Shown: piece by piece, positions 35,020-43,549 of the stretch
Numbering within the stretch: the first letter of the stretch is position 1
Layout of the letters: each line of letters opens with the position of its first letter
Origin: Oribacterium sp.
GTDB lineage: Bacteria; Bacillota_A; Clostridia; Lachnospirales; Lachnospiraceae
NCBI GenBank assembly: GCA_004554245.1
Contig: SFND01000011.1
Span: 1-64,000 of the forward strand
Direction of reading: 5' to 3'
Length of the DNA stretch: 64,000 bases
Position numbers and translations under genes: made by a program
The notes under the pieces: model-generated
The model's input: only the letters and a program-made list of their open reading frames with translations
Databases searched by the model: none
Told to the model about the DNA's origin: nothing

Positions 35020-37800
35020 TCACGCGAAGCGTGCGTAGTAACTCGTCGCGTCCGCATATCCGTTCGTCCGGAGCACGATGTTCAGTACGCGCTCCGCACA
35101 GCTTCGGATGTCCGCCTCGCTGAGCCGTCCCTCCGCATACGCCTGCTCGATATTCTCGAGGTCAGAGGTCGCACCTGGCATGATGAGGTCGTTGCCCGCC
35201 GCCACGCAGCCGGCTGCATCTGCTCCACCGAAGTCCAAGGTTGTCGCCCAGTCGGTCATAATCACGCCCTGGAAGTGCCACTCCCGCCGCGCGATCTCCG
35301 TGCAGAGGTCGGCATTGTTCGCACTGTGCACCCCGTTGATCTCGTTGTAGCTCGTCATGATGCACATCGGCTGGCTCTCCTTGATCGCGATCTCGAAGCC
35401 GCGCAGGTAGATCTCACGCAGTGCCCTCTCGGACACGACGGCATCGACACCCATGCGGTTGTTCTCCTGATTATTGCAGGCGAAGTGCTTCACCGTCGTG
35501 CCGACACCTGGAAGCGTCTGCACGCCCTTCGTGATCGCCGCCGCCATCTTTCCACTGAGCAGCGGGTCCTCTGAATAGTACTCGAAGTTTCGTCCGTTCA
35601 GCGGATTCCGCTGGATATTCATGCCCGGTGCGAGCCACCAGGCGACATGGAACTCCTCCATCTCGATGCCCGTCGCGCGGCCCACCGCCCCGAGCAGCTC
35701 CTCATTCCAGGTCTGCGCGAGGTTCGTGCCCACCGGCCATGCCGTCGTGAACTGGTACCAGCGCTCATACTTCTCCGGCTCAGCCGGTTCCGACGCGAAG
35801 AAGCCGTTCTCGAAGTTCGCCTCGATGCCGGTGCTGAGCTTCTCGCCCGTCGCCCGCTCCACGAGATACGAGCGGCTCAGGCGCAGGCCCGCCGGCCCAT
35901 CCGCCATCGAGATCCCCGGCACATGAAGGAGCTCCTCCAGGGAGCGGCTGGTCTCGCCCGCCGTTCCCGGCACCCGCTGCCCCGCGGAGCCGAGCGCCGA
36001 CGCATGCATGTCGAACTCGCCCATCAGGAGCGGGATCAGGTCCTTCACCTCGAGCGCACTGGCGATTGCATGCGCCATCCGGTCGAGGTCATCCTGTGCA
36101 TTTCGGAACACCGGCTCCTCGCCCGGCGCCCACACGGTCTCTCCGAGCGCCTGCGTCCAGCCCAGCTTCCCGCAGAGTCCCGCGATCCGCTTCCCCTGCT
36201 GCGCCGCCTGCTTCATCGTCGCCCAGGTATCGCTCCAGGCCTGCGTCTTCCGGCGGAGGCTCTCCACCGGCGCCGCGCACTCATGGAAGTCCGCGTCCTT
36301 CACCGGACAGATGTGCGGCACGATCTCCAGCACCTTCTCCTCCGCGACCTCGACCACGCCCGCGAGCTGCAGCCGGCTCTCCTCCGAGCTGCTGCCGACG
36401 AAGATCGCATAGCGACCGGCCTCGATCACCCACGCGCCATGCGCCGCATCGTAGTCCGTACGGAAGCTCGCGAGCGCGCGCCCGTCCACATGGAGGGTCA
36501 TCGTCTCCTGCTCGCCCGGTGCGAGGAGCCGCGTCTTCCGGAAGGCCACGAGGCGCTTATATTCCTTCGCCTCGACCTTCGCCTGTGCCGACGCCTTCAC
36601 GCCTGCGCCGCCATCTCCAGCATCTTCGGTCAATGTCTCCGCCGGTTCCCCAGATGCCGCTGCCTTCACGCCATCCTCACCGGAAATCACTGCCGGCTGC
36701 GGGCAGGCCGCATAGACCTGCACGACCTCCTTTCCGGCATACGGATTTCCGGTATTCTCGACGGTCACCGGGATGTACAGTCCATCCGCTGCGGCCCGCG
36801 GTGCCTCCGCCGTGAGGACGAACGAGGTGTAGCTCAGGCCATGACCGAAGTGATAGCGCGGCGTCACCCCGAAGGAATCGAAGTAACGATAGCCGACATA
36901 GATGCCCTCTTCATAGCGTGAACGCGCAAGCAACGCGTCCCGGTCGATCGTCTCCGCCGCGCCGTAAGCATTGTCCTCGTCGAGCTGCGCTCGGACATCA
37001 CTGAACTCCATCGCACCCGGATAGTCCATATAGCGCTTCGCCCAGGTCGCGGTCAGCTTCGCCGACGGATTCACGAATCCGAGCAGGATGCGCGCACAGG
37101 CGTTACCACCCTCCTCACCGGCCTGCCCCATAAAAAGGATCGCCTTCACCTCCGGCATCGCCTCGAGCACCGTAAGATCGATCGGCGCACCGGCATTGAT
37201 CACGATGACGATCTTCTCGACCAGGGTCGCGAGCACGCGGATATCCTCGAGCTCATGATCCGTGAGGTAGTAGTCGCCCTTCGCGAGATAACGGTCGCTG
37301 CCCTCGCCGGCCACGCGGGAAATCACGTAGACCGCCGTCTTCGCATCCTGCACATCCGTGTCCTCGATCGGACGCCCCTCCGGCATCTCGAAGGCGTGGC
37401 TCGTATAGGTATCGAAGAAAAGCTGCCCGTCGGTGGTGCCGCCGCACTCGTCGAGGATCTGCCTCTTCCACGCCTGCCGCGCGAGCTCATAGCGCTCCTC
37501 ATAATCCTCGATCCAGTCCTTGCTCGTCACCCGCACACGTGCGAGCGTGAAGCCGTCATAGATCGACACACTGTGCCGCACATTCACATCACCGGAGCCG
37601 GTTCCACCCTTGATCGTGAGCCCCGCACCTGCACCGAACAACGCCACCGGAATCCCGGTCGGAAGCGGCAGCACCCCGTCGTTTTTCAGAAGGACGATGC
37701 TCTCCTCGGCCGCCTCCCGCGCGAGGATGCGATGCCGCTGCTCCCGCTCGGAAATCTCCTCGGATGTCGTTCCAGTTCTCGTAAATTCATTTATTTTCAT
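35020..37800 (-). CDS. Glycoside hydrolase family 3, domain-swapped beta-glucosidase
   Basis: 926 residues. The GH3 domains are in reversed order: the alpha/beta sandwich comes first (AREAAEESIVLLKNDGVLPLP at residue 28, FMGQAGEEGGNA), then a fibronectin-III-like part, and the TIM barrel last (ISMADGPAGLRL, AWPVGTNLAQTWN, APGMNIQRNPLNGRNFEYYSEDP, KHFACNNQE, with the nucleophile in GVIMTDWATT). This order is known from ruminal and gut Clostridia. No signal peptide, so cytoplasmic. About 40 Ala/Glu-rich residues are inserted in the middle. Probable substrates are beta-glucosides or similar. Overlaps the regulator gene by 4 bases. Confidence 0.92.
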   Translation of the reverse strand: MKINEFTRTGTTSEEISEREQRHRILAREAAEESIVLLKNDGVLPLPTGIPVALFGAGAGLTIKGGTGSGDVNVRHSVSIYDGFTLARVRVTSKDWIEDYEERYELARQAWKRQILDECGGTTDGQLFFDTYTSHAFEMPEGRPIEDTDVQDAKTAVYVISRVAGEGSDRYLAKGDYYLTDHELEDIRVLATLVEKIVIVINAGAPIDLTVLEAMPEVKAILFMGQAGEEGGNACARILLGFVNPSAKLTATWAKRYMDYPGAMEFSDVRAQLDEDNAYGAAETIDRDALLARSRYEEGIYVGYRYFDSFGVTPRYHFGHGLSYTSFVLTAEAPRAAADGLYIPVTVENTGNPYAGKEVVQVYAACPQPAVISGEDGVKAAASGEPAETLTEDAGDGGAGVKASAQAKVEAKEYKRLVAFRKTRLLAPGEQETMTLHVDGRALASFRTDYDAAHGAWVIEAGRYAIFVGSSSEESRLQLAGVVEVAEEKVLEIVPHICPVKDADFHECAAPVESLRRKTQAWSDTWATMKQAAQQGKRIAGLCGKLGWTQALGETVWAPGEEPVFRNAQDDLDRMAHAIASALEVKDLIPLLMGEFDMHASALGSAGQRVPGTAGETSRSLEELLHVPGISMADGPAGLRLSRSYLVERATGEKLSTGIEANFENGFFASEPAEPEKYERWYQFTTAWPVGTNLAQTWNEELLGAVGRATGIEMEEFHVAWWLAPGMNIQRNPLNGRNFEYYSEDPLLSGKMAAAITKGVQTLPGVGTTVKHFACNNQENNRMGVDAVVSERALREIYLRGFEIAIKESQPMCIMTSYNEINGVHSANNADLCTEIARREWHFQGVIMTDWATTLDFGGADAAGCVAAGNDLIMPGATSDLENIEQAYAEGRLSEADIRSCAERVLNIVLRTNGYADATSYYARFA

Positions 37801-38795
37801 TTCGTTTCCTCCTGATATCTCGCGGCCATCTCCGCGATGTCTGTTCGCAGCTTCTCGCGAAGCTCCGCCGGCTCGAGCACCGTCACGTACTTGCCATACT
37901 GGAGCGCCCAGTACTCCATCGCCTCCAGATTACAGCGGAGGCGGACATCCATCATCCCGTCCTCGTACTGCTCGACGATCTGGAAGTCCTTTCCGAACCA
38001 GTCATAGAGCATATCCATACTGCGCTGACTCGTCCGAAGCAGCACCGTCACCGACTCGCCGGAGAACATATAGACATGCTCCGCCATGTGCTTCGGCAGG
38101 TCGAGGCCATGCTCCATGCCCTTCACCTCCCGCGCCGGCTTCCGCTCCTCGTCGAGGATCTTCATGTTCGTCATCTTATCGATGCGGAAGTGCGAGATCG
38201 TGTCATACTTATCATAGTTGCCGACGAGATAGAAGTTTCCGTTCGACATCACGATCTGATAGGGATTATAGATGTACGGCTCCTTCCGCCGCGGATGCAT
38301 CCGCCGATCCGTCCCGTAGCTGTTGTAAATGAAGGAAAGCTTCTGCTTTCGTTCGATCGCCTCATCGATCAGGTCGAGGTTGATCATCGCCTGCTTGTTC
38401 TCCGTATGCTGGAGCGTCGTGATATTGGCGAGATGCGTGAAGCGCGGCTTGAAGTGTCGGCTGCTCTCATCGACCAGCTTGTCGATCAGCTGCTTCGCCT
38501 GTGCCTTCGTCAGAAATTTCGAGAAAACCACCGAGTTGATGAGCATCTGCAGCTCCGCATCATCGAAGGTCCGGGACATCAGCCGATAGCCCTTCTCCGT
38601 ATCGATATCGAAGCCGTACTCGATGAGACAGTCGATGTTGTTTCGGACCGAACGCCGGTCACACACCACCCCGTAGTTCTCCTTCAGAAGCTGCAGCACC
38701 CGCTGCTGCGTAAGTGCATGCTCCTCATCCGAATAATCCTTCAGGACCTCAAGTATCAGCAGATTCAGATTTTTCTTACCGCCACCGTCGTACAT
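37797..38795 (-). CDS. WYL-domain transcriptional regulator
   Basis: 332 residues from ATG 38795 behind GGGAGGTAGGGCT. The N-terminal winged HTH (LTQQRVLQLLKENYGVVCDRRSVRNNIDCLIEYG) is DeoR-like; the WYL domain includes LSFIYNSYGTDRRMHPRRKEPYIYNPYQIVMSNGNFYLVG with the ligand-binding arginine/tyrosine pattern; a WCX-like tail follows. Co-transcribed with the GH3 gene through an ATGA overlap, so it probably regulates it. The binding ligand is unknown. Confidence 0.9.
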   Translation of the reverse strand: MYDGGGKKNLNLLILEVLKDYSDEEHALTQQRVLQLLKENYGVVCDRRSVRNNIDCLIEYGFDIDTEKGYRLMSRTFDDAELQMLINSVVFSKFLTKAQAKQLIDKLVDESSRHFKPRFTHLANITTLQHTENKQAMINLDLIDEAIERKQKLSFIYNSYGTDRRMHPRRKEPYIYNPYQIVMSNGNFYLVGNYDKYDTISHFRIDKMTNMKILDEERKPAREVKGMEHGLDLPKHMAEHVYMFSGESVTVLLRTSQRSMDMLYDWFGKDFQIVEQYEDGMMDVRLRCNLEAMEYWALQYGKYVTVLEPAELREKLRTDIAEMAARYQEETK

Positions 38796-38892
38796 AGCCC
38801 TACCTCCCGAACACAAAATCTCTTTTTATCCTATCATAAAAGCAGCGCCTGCACGACTGCATTTCGCCATTTTCGCTCATTCGTTGTTACCG

Positions 38893-39154
38893 AGCAGAAG
38901 CCTCCGCACCATACGGCGCGGGGGCTTTTGCTTTATAGGATAGGAAAAAGTGTAGTTAGCGTGTTAATCATCCATGAGATGGCCGCGCGAAGCGCGGAGA
39001 GGCTCGTGGATGCCCCCAGGCGGCGAGGCTGTTTTTTCGCAATAAGCGAAAAAATCAAGCGACGATGCCTGCGCCGAAGGCGCATTATCATGGCATCGTC
39101 TCTTTGCACTAATCCATGAGAGGGCCGCGCGAAGCGCGGCCCTCTCATGGATTA
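38893..39154. other. Island of consecutive hairpins between regulator and YhcH gene
   Basis: Five inverted repeats follow one another: 38893-38932 (AGCAGAAGCCTCCGC type), 38969-39012 (CCGCGC-GAA-GCGCGG inside CATCCATGAG/CTCGTGGATG), 39032-39054 (TTTTTTCGC/GCGAAAAAA), 39061-39100 (GACGATGCC/GGCATCGTC with TGCGCC-GAA-GGCGCA inside) and 39110-39154 (21-bp perfect arms around GAA). The second and the last share most of their sequence. The last may end the transcript of the YhcH gene, but it has no T run. No coding potential is seen. Confidence 0.6.
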
Positions 39155-39163
39155 ATGTTCAGA

Positions 39164-39616
39164 TTAAACAGCGACCTTTACCACTACCTTGCGGACGAAC
39201 TCTGGTCCTTCTGCAGTGCAGGTACGTGGCTTATGTGCATCCTCCGGTGCAACGACGATCATGTCGCCCGGAAGCAGCAGTACGGTACCGCTGAGTGCCG
39301 GCTCCTCATAGAACTTGAGATCATTCTCCGGATGATCCTCCTTCAGTACGAGACCATCGCGCTTGCAGTAGCCGAACTGCTCCTTGCCGGAGATCACATA
39401 CTGGATGTCGAAAAATTTATCGTGGGTCTCGAAGAAGCCCTCATTTGCAGGGAAGCTGGTGTACTCCTGTACATTTGCAGTCACGCCCTCGCATACCGGA
39501 TAGCTTCCGACCGCTGTGTGATCGAGGTCGGTCTCTGCCAGCCACTTATAGGCTGCCTGAAACTTCTCATCGAGGTAGTTATACTTGGTTGAAAGATTTA
39601 ATGGTGAAAAAAACAT
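39164..39616 (-). CDS. YhcH/YjgK/YiaL (DUF386) family protein
   Basis: 150 residues, ATG behind AAGGAG. Cupin-like fold; marks are EYTSFPANEGFFETHDKFFDIQYVISGKEQFGY, ENDLKFYEE and LLPGDMIVVAPEDAHKPR with the metal-binding His/Glu positions. Relatives occur in sugar-acid and sialic-acid operons (YiaL next to the YiaK dehydrogenase); some bind metal and may act as sugar-opening or anomer-related enzymes. Last gene after a DlgD-type dehydrogenase, exactly the YiaK-YiaL pairing. Confidence 0.88.
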   Translation of the reverse strand: MFFSPLNLSTKYNYLDEKFQAAYKWLAETDLDHTAVGSYPVCEGVTANVQEYTSFPANEGFFETHDKFFDIQYVISGKEQFGYCKRDGLVLKEDHPENDLKFYEEPALSGTVLLLPGDMIVVAPEDAHKPRTCTAEGPEFVRKVVVKVAV

Positions 39617-39645
39617 AGTAAACTCCTTCTCACATTCAGATGTGA

Positions 39646-40731
39646 TTACTTCTTCTCTTCTTCCTGCATGTTGTCGAGTACGCAGGCTGCGGAGATGTCC
39701 TTCGTTTCCATCTTACCGGCGGCGAGATCGAGACACTGCTGCCAGATCTGCTCATCGACCACGACGCCCTCACGGAGGTTACGCTCACGGGTCGCAGCGG
39801 TACGCTCACCAGGGCAGGTTACGTGACCACCCTCGTGATCCGGCTCCGTCGCATCTGCAGCGGCTACACGATCATCGAACTTCGCCTGGATCTCCTCTTC
39901 ATCACCGAAGAGATACGGATCATATGCGATGAAGATCTGGCAGCAGCCGGTGCAGCTTCCACGACCCTCACGGTCCATATCCGCACCTGTCTTACCGTTC
40001 GCCATCGCAGCGGCTGCGAGGTCGAGGGCGATCGCCATACCGGTACCCTTCCAGTAACCGGTCGGAAGGATACGTCCGCTGGCCTCGATCGCACCCGGAT
40101 CGCTGGTCAGATTACCATCCTTATCGAAGCCGCCCGGATATGGAAGCTGCTTACCAGCGAGACGATATACGCCGAGCTTACCGTATGCATACTGGCTCAT
40201 CGCCATATCGAGGACGATCGGGCCGCTCTTCCGCGGAATCGCGATACAGAACGGGTTATTACCGACGCCCGGCTTCTTCGAGCCCCACATCGGCATACAG
40301 CTCTCGGTGTTGGTCCAGCTGATACCGATGAAGCCGGCCTGTGCTGCCTGCCATGCATAGGAACCACCACGCATCCAGTGGGTCGTGTTCTTCAGTGCGA
40401 CGCAGCCGATACCATGTACCTTTGCAAGCTCTACGGCACGATCCATGCAGAAGGTAGCATTCAGTGTACCGATGCCGAGGTGACCATCGTAGTTCTCGAC
40501 TGCACCCTTCGCACCAACCAGCTCCGGCTTCGCCTTGATATCGACCCAGCCCTTCTGAACATACTCCGCAAAACGAGGTACACGATTGAGGCCGTGGCTC
40601 TCGATACCCTCGAGGCTGCTCTCGGTATGGATCTCTGCGCACTGCTCTGCCTGCGCCTCTGTTAAACCGAGGTTCAGAAATGCCTTCTTGACAGTTGCCT
40701 TCACCGTTTCTACAGGTACACGAATACTCAT
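39646..40731 (-). CDS. Ldh-family oxidoreductase (2,3-diketo-L-gulonate reductase/DlgD-like)
   Basis: 361 residues, ATG behind AAAGGAGAG. Malate/L-lactate dehydrogenase family with its distinct NAD(P)H fold: ESSLEGIESHGLNRVPRF carries the catalytic histidine, then GCVALKNTTHWMRGGSYAWQAA, SWTNTESCMPMWGSKKPGVGNNPFCIAIP, VLDMAMSQYAYGKL, and GYWKGTGMAIALDLAAAAM. Homologues reduce 2,3-diketogulonate, ureidoglycolate or related keto acids. Upstream of yhcH and divergent from a GntR gene with shared operator sites. Confidence 0.9.
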   Translation of the reverse strand: MSIRVPVETVKATVKKAFLNLGLTEAQAEQCAEIHTESSLEGIESHGLNRVPRFAEYVQKGWVDIKAKPELVGAKGAVENYDGHLGIGTLNATFCMDRAVELAKVHGIGCVALKNTTHWMRGGSYAWQAAQAGFIGISWTNTESCMPMWGSKKPGVGNNPFCIAIPRKSGPIVLDMAMSQYAYGKLGVYRLAGKQLPYPGGFDKDGNLTSDPGAIEASGRILPTGYWKGTGMAIALDLAAAAMANGKTGADMDREGRGSCTGCCQIFIAYDPYLFGDEEEIQAKFDDRVAAADATEPDHEGGHVTCPGERTAATRERNLREGVVVDEQIWQQCLDLAAGKMETKDISAACVLDNMQEEEKK

Positions 40732-40767
40732 AATTAACTCTCCTTTTCTTAATCGTCAAGCTTTTCG

Positions 40768-40937
40768 CAATAATATATCAGTTGTTTTTCATTGGTGCTA
40801 GCATAGCACAGTTTACAGATGCATTTCAAGGCATATTTGACTGATTTTTCTATATTTATCTTTTTAATCACCAAATATTTTATGCGATTTTTGTATACAT
40901 CATCTTGAAAAGCACCCGTTGCACTGATATATTAGTT
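40768..40937. promoter_or_regulatory. Divergent regulatory region with paired operators and a plus-strand promoter
   Basis: CAACTGATATATTATTG (minus strand, 40768-40784) and GCACTGATATATTAGTT (plus strand, 40921-40937) are the same site in opposite directions. The right one covers the -10 (TATATT, 40928-40933) of a promoter whose -35 is TTGAAA at 40905-40910 with a 17-base spacer. The natural reading is that the GntR protein binds both and controls itself and the dehydrogenase operon. Confidence 0.65.
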
Positions 40938-40967
40938 ATATTGAATCTCATGGAAGGAGTCCTGCAC

Positions 40968-41678
40968 ATGAACCTGATCATCCCATCTCCATATAAAAAT
41001 GAAAACAACCGCGCCTACGCTTCCCGCGTATTGCGTTCGAATATCATGACGCTCCGGCTCAAGCCGGGGGAGTCGCTGAACGAGATCGAGCTCGCGCATG
41101 CGCTCAGGATGAGCCGTACACCGGTGCACGAAGCATTGACCACCCTGCAGAGCGAGTGGCTGGTCGACATTTTTCCGCAGCGCGGAACCCGGGTCAGCCG
41201 CATCGATCTGACACTCGTCAAGGAGGGCCACTCGACCCGCCTTCTGCTCGAGAGTGCACTGCTCCGGGATGTCGCCGGAAAGATCGACCGCAGTCAGATC
41301 CAGGAGCTGATGGAGTGCATGCGGAAGCAGAATGCCCTGATCAGCCACATCGAGGACTCAGTGGACGAGATCATCCAGCTAGACGACGAGTTTCATCGTA
41401 TGATGTACTACTTCGGCGGCCGCTCTCACACCTGGCTCGCGATGCGCGGCCTCGTCTCCCACTACGATCGCCTCCGCTACCTCGATGTCTTCGAGGGCAG
41501 ATGCGATTTCACCCGCGTCAACCGCCAGCACCGCGAGTTCTGTGACTATCTCCTGCTCGGCCTCCCGGATGATGTCTGCGCCGAGACGAAAATCAGCGAG
41601 CACCTGACCAGCTTCCGCGGCAATCTCATGGATACGATCGAGCGGCATCCGGATTACTTCACCGTCAGTGAAACATAA
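40968..41678 (+). CDS. GntR family (FadR-type) transcriptional regulator
   Basis: 236 residues from ATG 40968 behind GGAAGGAG. N-terminal winged helix: YASRVLRSNIMTLRLKPGESLNEIELAHALRMSRTPVHEALTTLQSEWLVDIFPQRGTRVS is the classic GntR pattern. The C-terminal FCD helical domain has LLLESALLRDVAG, DDEFHRMMYYFGG and HREFCDYLL with the metal-binding Asp/His positions. Divergent from the sugar/keto-acid cluster and likely to sense one of its substrates. Confidence 0.92.
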   Translation: MNLIIPSPYKNENNRAYASRVLRSNIMTLRLKPGESLNEIELAHALRMSRTPVHEALTTLQSEWLVDIFPQRGTRVSRIDLTLVKEGHSTRLLLESALLRDVAGKIDRSQIQELMECMRKQNALISHIEDSVDEIIQLDDEFHRMMYYFGGRSHTWLAMRGLVSHYDRLRYLDVFEGRCDFTRVNRQHREFCDYLLLGLPDDVCAETKISEHLTSFRGNLMDTIERHPDYFTVSET

Positions 41679-41734
41679 GACGCTCACTCCACCACTCCAA
41701 AGATCAGCTGCATTACGGCGGGAGCCCGGCCCAC

Positions 41735-41823
41735 CACTTTATGGGGTCTGACCCCATAAACTGCGGTTTAGATTCTGTTTAGAAAAATTTAATGGGGTCA
41801 GACCCCCTTACGAAATTCTTAAG
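41735..41823. repeat. Double-palindrome repeat element, copy 2
   Basis: CACTTTATGGGGTCTGACCC begins the first palindrome (41741-41757), the same AT-rich middle follows, and a second, decayed palindrome (41792-41808) ends in TTACGAAATTCTTAAG. It matches 3097-3187 across its whole length with few changes. Confidence 0.8.
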
Positions 41824-41855
41824 GTGATGACCGGATGCCCGCGACCCCCCTCCGC

Positions 41856-42338
41856 TCAGAGGCAGGTGTCGAAAGCCACCTTGATGACGATCTTCCGGAT
41901 ATGCGCCGGTGCGTCGACCTGGATGGCTGGTACGTGCACATCCCATGGGAAGAACATCGCGTAGCTGCCCGGCTGCATCTCGATGATGCCTTCACGGGCA
42001 TGCGCGTTGTTCTTATAGAAGCAGATGTCACGCGGGGTATCGAGCAGATTCTCGTCGGTCTCACTATCGCCGAGGTCCGGATACCAGCCGATGCGCTCCG
42101 GACCGCCGGCTGCGAGGAACTGTACATCAACATACTTGCGATGGCACTCCGGACGCAGCTGCTCGCGTGGAGCGGTGTCCTGGTCGATGACCTGGAGGAT
42201 CATCTTATCACCGTCAAGCTCGAACTTTCCCGGCTCGTGCGCCGCGAGGTCGTTCTCCTTCAGGAACTGCACGGCACGCTGTAACGCCGCCGGCAGAAAA
42301 CGCAGATTTTCGTTTTCATGAATATTTCCGGATATCAT
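41856..42338 (-). CDS. YhcH/YjgK/YiaL (DUF386) family protein, second paralogue
   Basis: 160 residues, ATG behind AAAGGAG. Same family as the gene at 39164 but clearly diverged: FELDGDKMILQVIDQDTAPREQLRPECHRKYVDVQFLAAGGPERIGWYPD and PGSYAMFFPWDVHVPAIQVD carry the fold's conserved His and Glu positions. Two DUF386 proteins around one dehydrogenase gene suggest a pathway for more than one sugar acid. It stands alone, with a hairpin repeat upstream. Confidence 0.87.
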   Translation of the reverse strand: MISGNIHENENLRFLPAALQRAVQFLKENDLAAHEPGKFELDGDKMILQVIDQDTAPREQLRPECHRKYVDVQFLAAGGPERIGWYPDLGDSETDENLLDTPRDICFYKNNAHAREGIIEMQPGSYAMFFPWDVHVPAIQVDAPAHIRKIVIKVAFDTCL

Positions 42339-42373
42339 GATGTTCTCCTTTTGTTAATATTACATAACCGTTC

Positions 42374-42451
42374 GTGTAGCGGGTCCCCGGCTTATAGTTC
42401 ACCGGTCTCGGAGTACTGTGCCTCCGTTGACGCTCCTCCGGGTCCCCCATT
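42374..42451. repeat. GC-rich hairpin repeat, copy B (CGGA-TACT-TGC family)
   Basis: Contains CGGAGTACTGTGCCTCCG followed by TTGACGCTCCTCCGGGTCCCC; the left arm GCGGGTCCCCGG is less well kept. Related to 18311-18377 and 54944-55003. Confidence 0.55.
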
Positions 42452-42469
42452 CTGAATAAACCCATTTCA

Positions 42470-42500
42470 CAAAAAGGCCTCCCGGAAGGGGAAGCCTTTT
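42470..42500 (-). terminator. Terminator after the cyclase gene
   Basis: Minus strand: AAAAGGCTTCCCC, short loop, GGGAGGCCTTTTT. It lies 38 bases beyond the cyclase stop. Confidence 0.88.
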
Positions 42501-42538
42501 CGATTATCTTAGATTGTGATGCCTCATCGCACCCGCGA

Positions 42539-43294
42539 TCAACGAGTGAAGCCCGGCATACCCTCGATCGCGTACACACGTGTCGGGCAGGAGTCGAGGC
42601 CGATGATGTTCATCGGAGCATAGCTGATGAAGAACGTATCCGTCTTCAGAAGCTCCAGGTTGCACAGAACCTCGAGGAAGGTAACGTTCTGCGCCATCAG
42701 AATATCATGGAACGGCTTTACGTTGCGAACATCGCCCTCGATCGCTACACCATCACCGAAGCCCACGCACTGTACCTTGTGATCTGCGAGCCACTGCGCC
42801 ATGTCTGCACCTACCTGAAGACGATGGTCGGTCGGGCCGCCGGTCAGCTTCGTGAATGGCGGGATCTTGTGCGGGCTGTCGAGGATGACGGTGTCGCCCT
42901 CCTGGACCCAGCCACCGAGTGCCTTCTCGAGATCCTCAGCGGTGATCTGGTGATCCTCCGGAAGATCCAGTGTGCAGTAGATACCACGACCCATGAACTG
43001 ATCGAGTGGAAGCTCTGCAACGCTCGGCCAGCTGCTGTCATGATGGTACGGACACTCACAGTGCGTACCGAGGTGGCTTCCGATATCTACATTCGTATGG
43101 AAATCAGGTACGACACCACCGGTGTTGAAACGCCATAAGTTGCAACGACGGCTCTCGGTGCTCGGATCGATGCACTTGCTCAGGTCGACGATATGAAGAC
43201 CACCCTTCATGTACTCCTTTGGTGGAAGCTGATCTGCAGCGACGGTCTTCGGCTTTCCAGCCTCCCAGTCATAGGTTACGAACTCTTCGGACAT
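42539..43294 (-). CDS. Cyclase family protein (kynurenine formamidase-like fold)
   Basis: 251 residues, ATG behind AAGGAG. PF04199-type metal hydrolase: VDLSKCIDPSTE at the start and FHTNVDIGSHLGTHCECPYHHD with the metal-binding HxxxDxxxHxxxH pattern, then IYCTLDLPEDHQITAEDLE, VILDSP and VQCVGFGDGVAIEGD. Family members hydrolyse amides or lactones (formylkynurenine, isatin and others). With the dehydrogenase, reductase and DUF386 genes nearby a lactone or sugar-acid substrate is possible, but not shown. Confidence 0.82.
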   Translation of the reverse strand: MSEEFVTYDWEAGKPKTVAADQLPPKEYMKGGLHIVDLSKCIDPSTESRRCNLWRFNTGGVVPDFHTNVDIGSHLGTHCECPYHHDSSWPSVAELPLDQFMGRGIYCTLDLPEDHQITAEDLEKALGGWVQEGDTVILDSPHKIPPFTKLTGGPTDHRLQVGADMAQWLADHKVQCVGFGDGVAIEGDVRNVKPFHDILMAQNVTFLEVLCNLELLKTDTFFISYAPMNIIGLDSCPTRVYAIEGMPGFTR

Positions 43295-43450
43295 AAAATA
43301 TTCTCCTTACATAAATTTGTCGTTCTGCGCTGGCCGCCCTTCATCGAAACGCAGGTCCCGCGCTGAACAGAAACTTGATTTATCTCACGATGCACCCGAG
43401 GTGCATGATGATTCATATGATTTTATCTGCCGGTGTACACCTGCACTTCC

Positions 43451-43536
43451 GTGCCGCCCTCGATCCCTTCACGAGGGCAATGCTGCCATGAAAGTGCCGC
43501 CCTCCGTACATCTTCACGAGGACAATGCCTCCATCC
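43451..43536. repeat. 43-bp imperfect direct repeat upstream of the cyclase gene
   Basis: GTGCCGCCCTC...TTCACGAGGGCAATGC recurs 43 bases later as GTGCCGCCCTCC...TTCACGAGGACAATGC. Each unit can fold through GCCCTC/GAGGGC. Confidence 0.6.
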
Positions 43537-43549
43537 GGCACCCGCCCGC

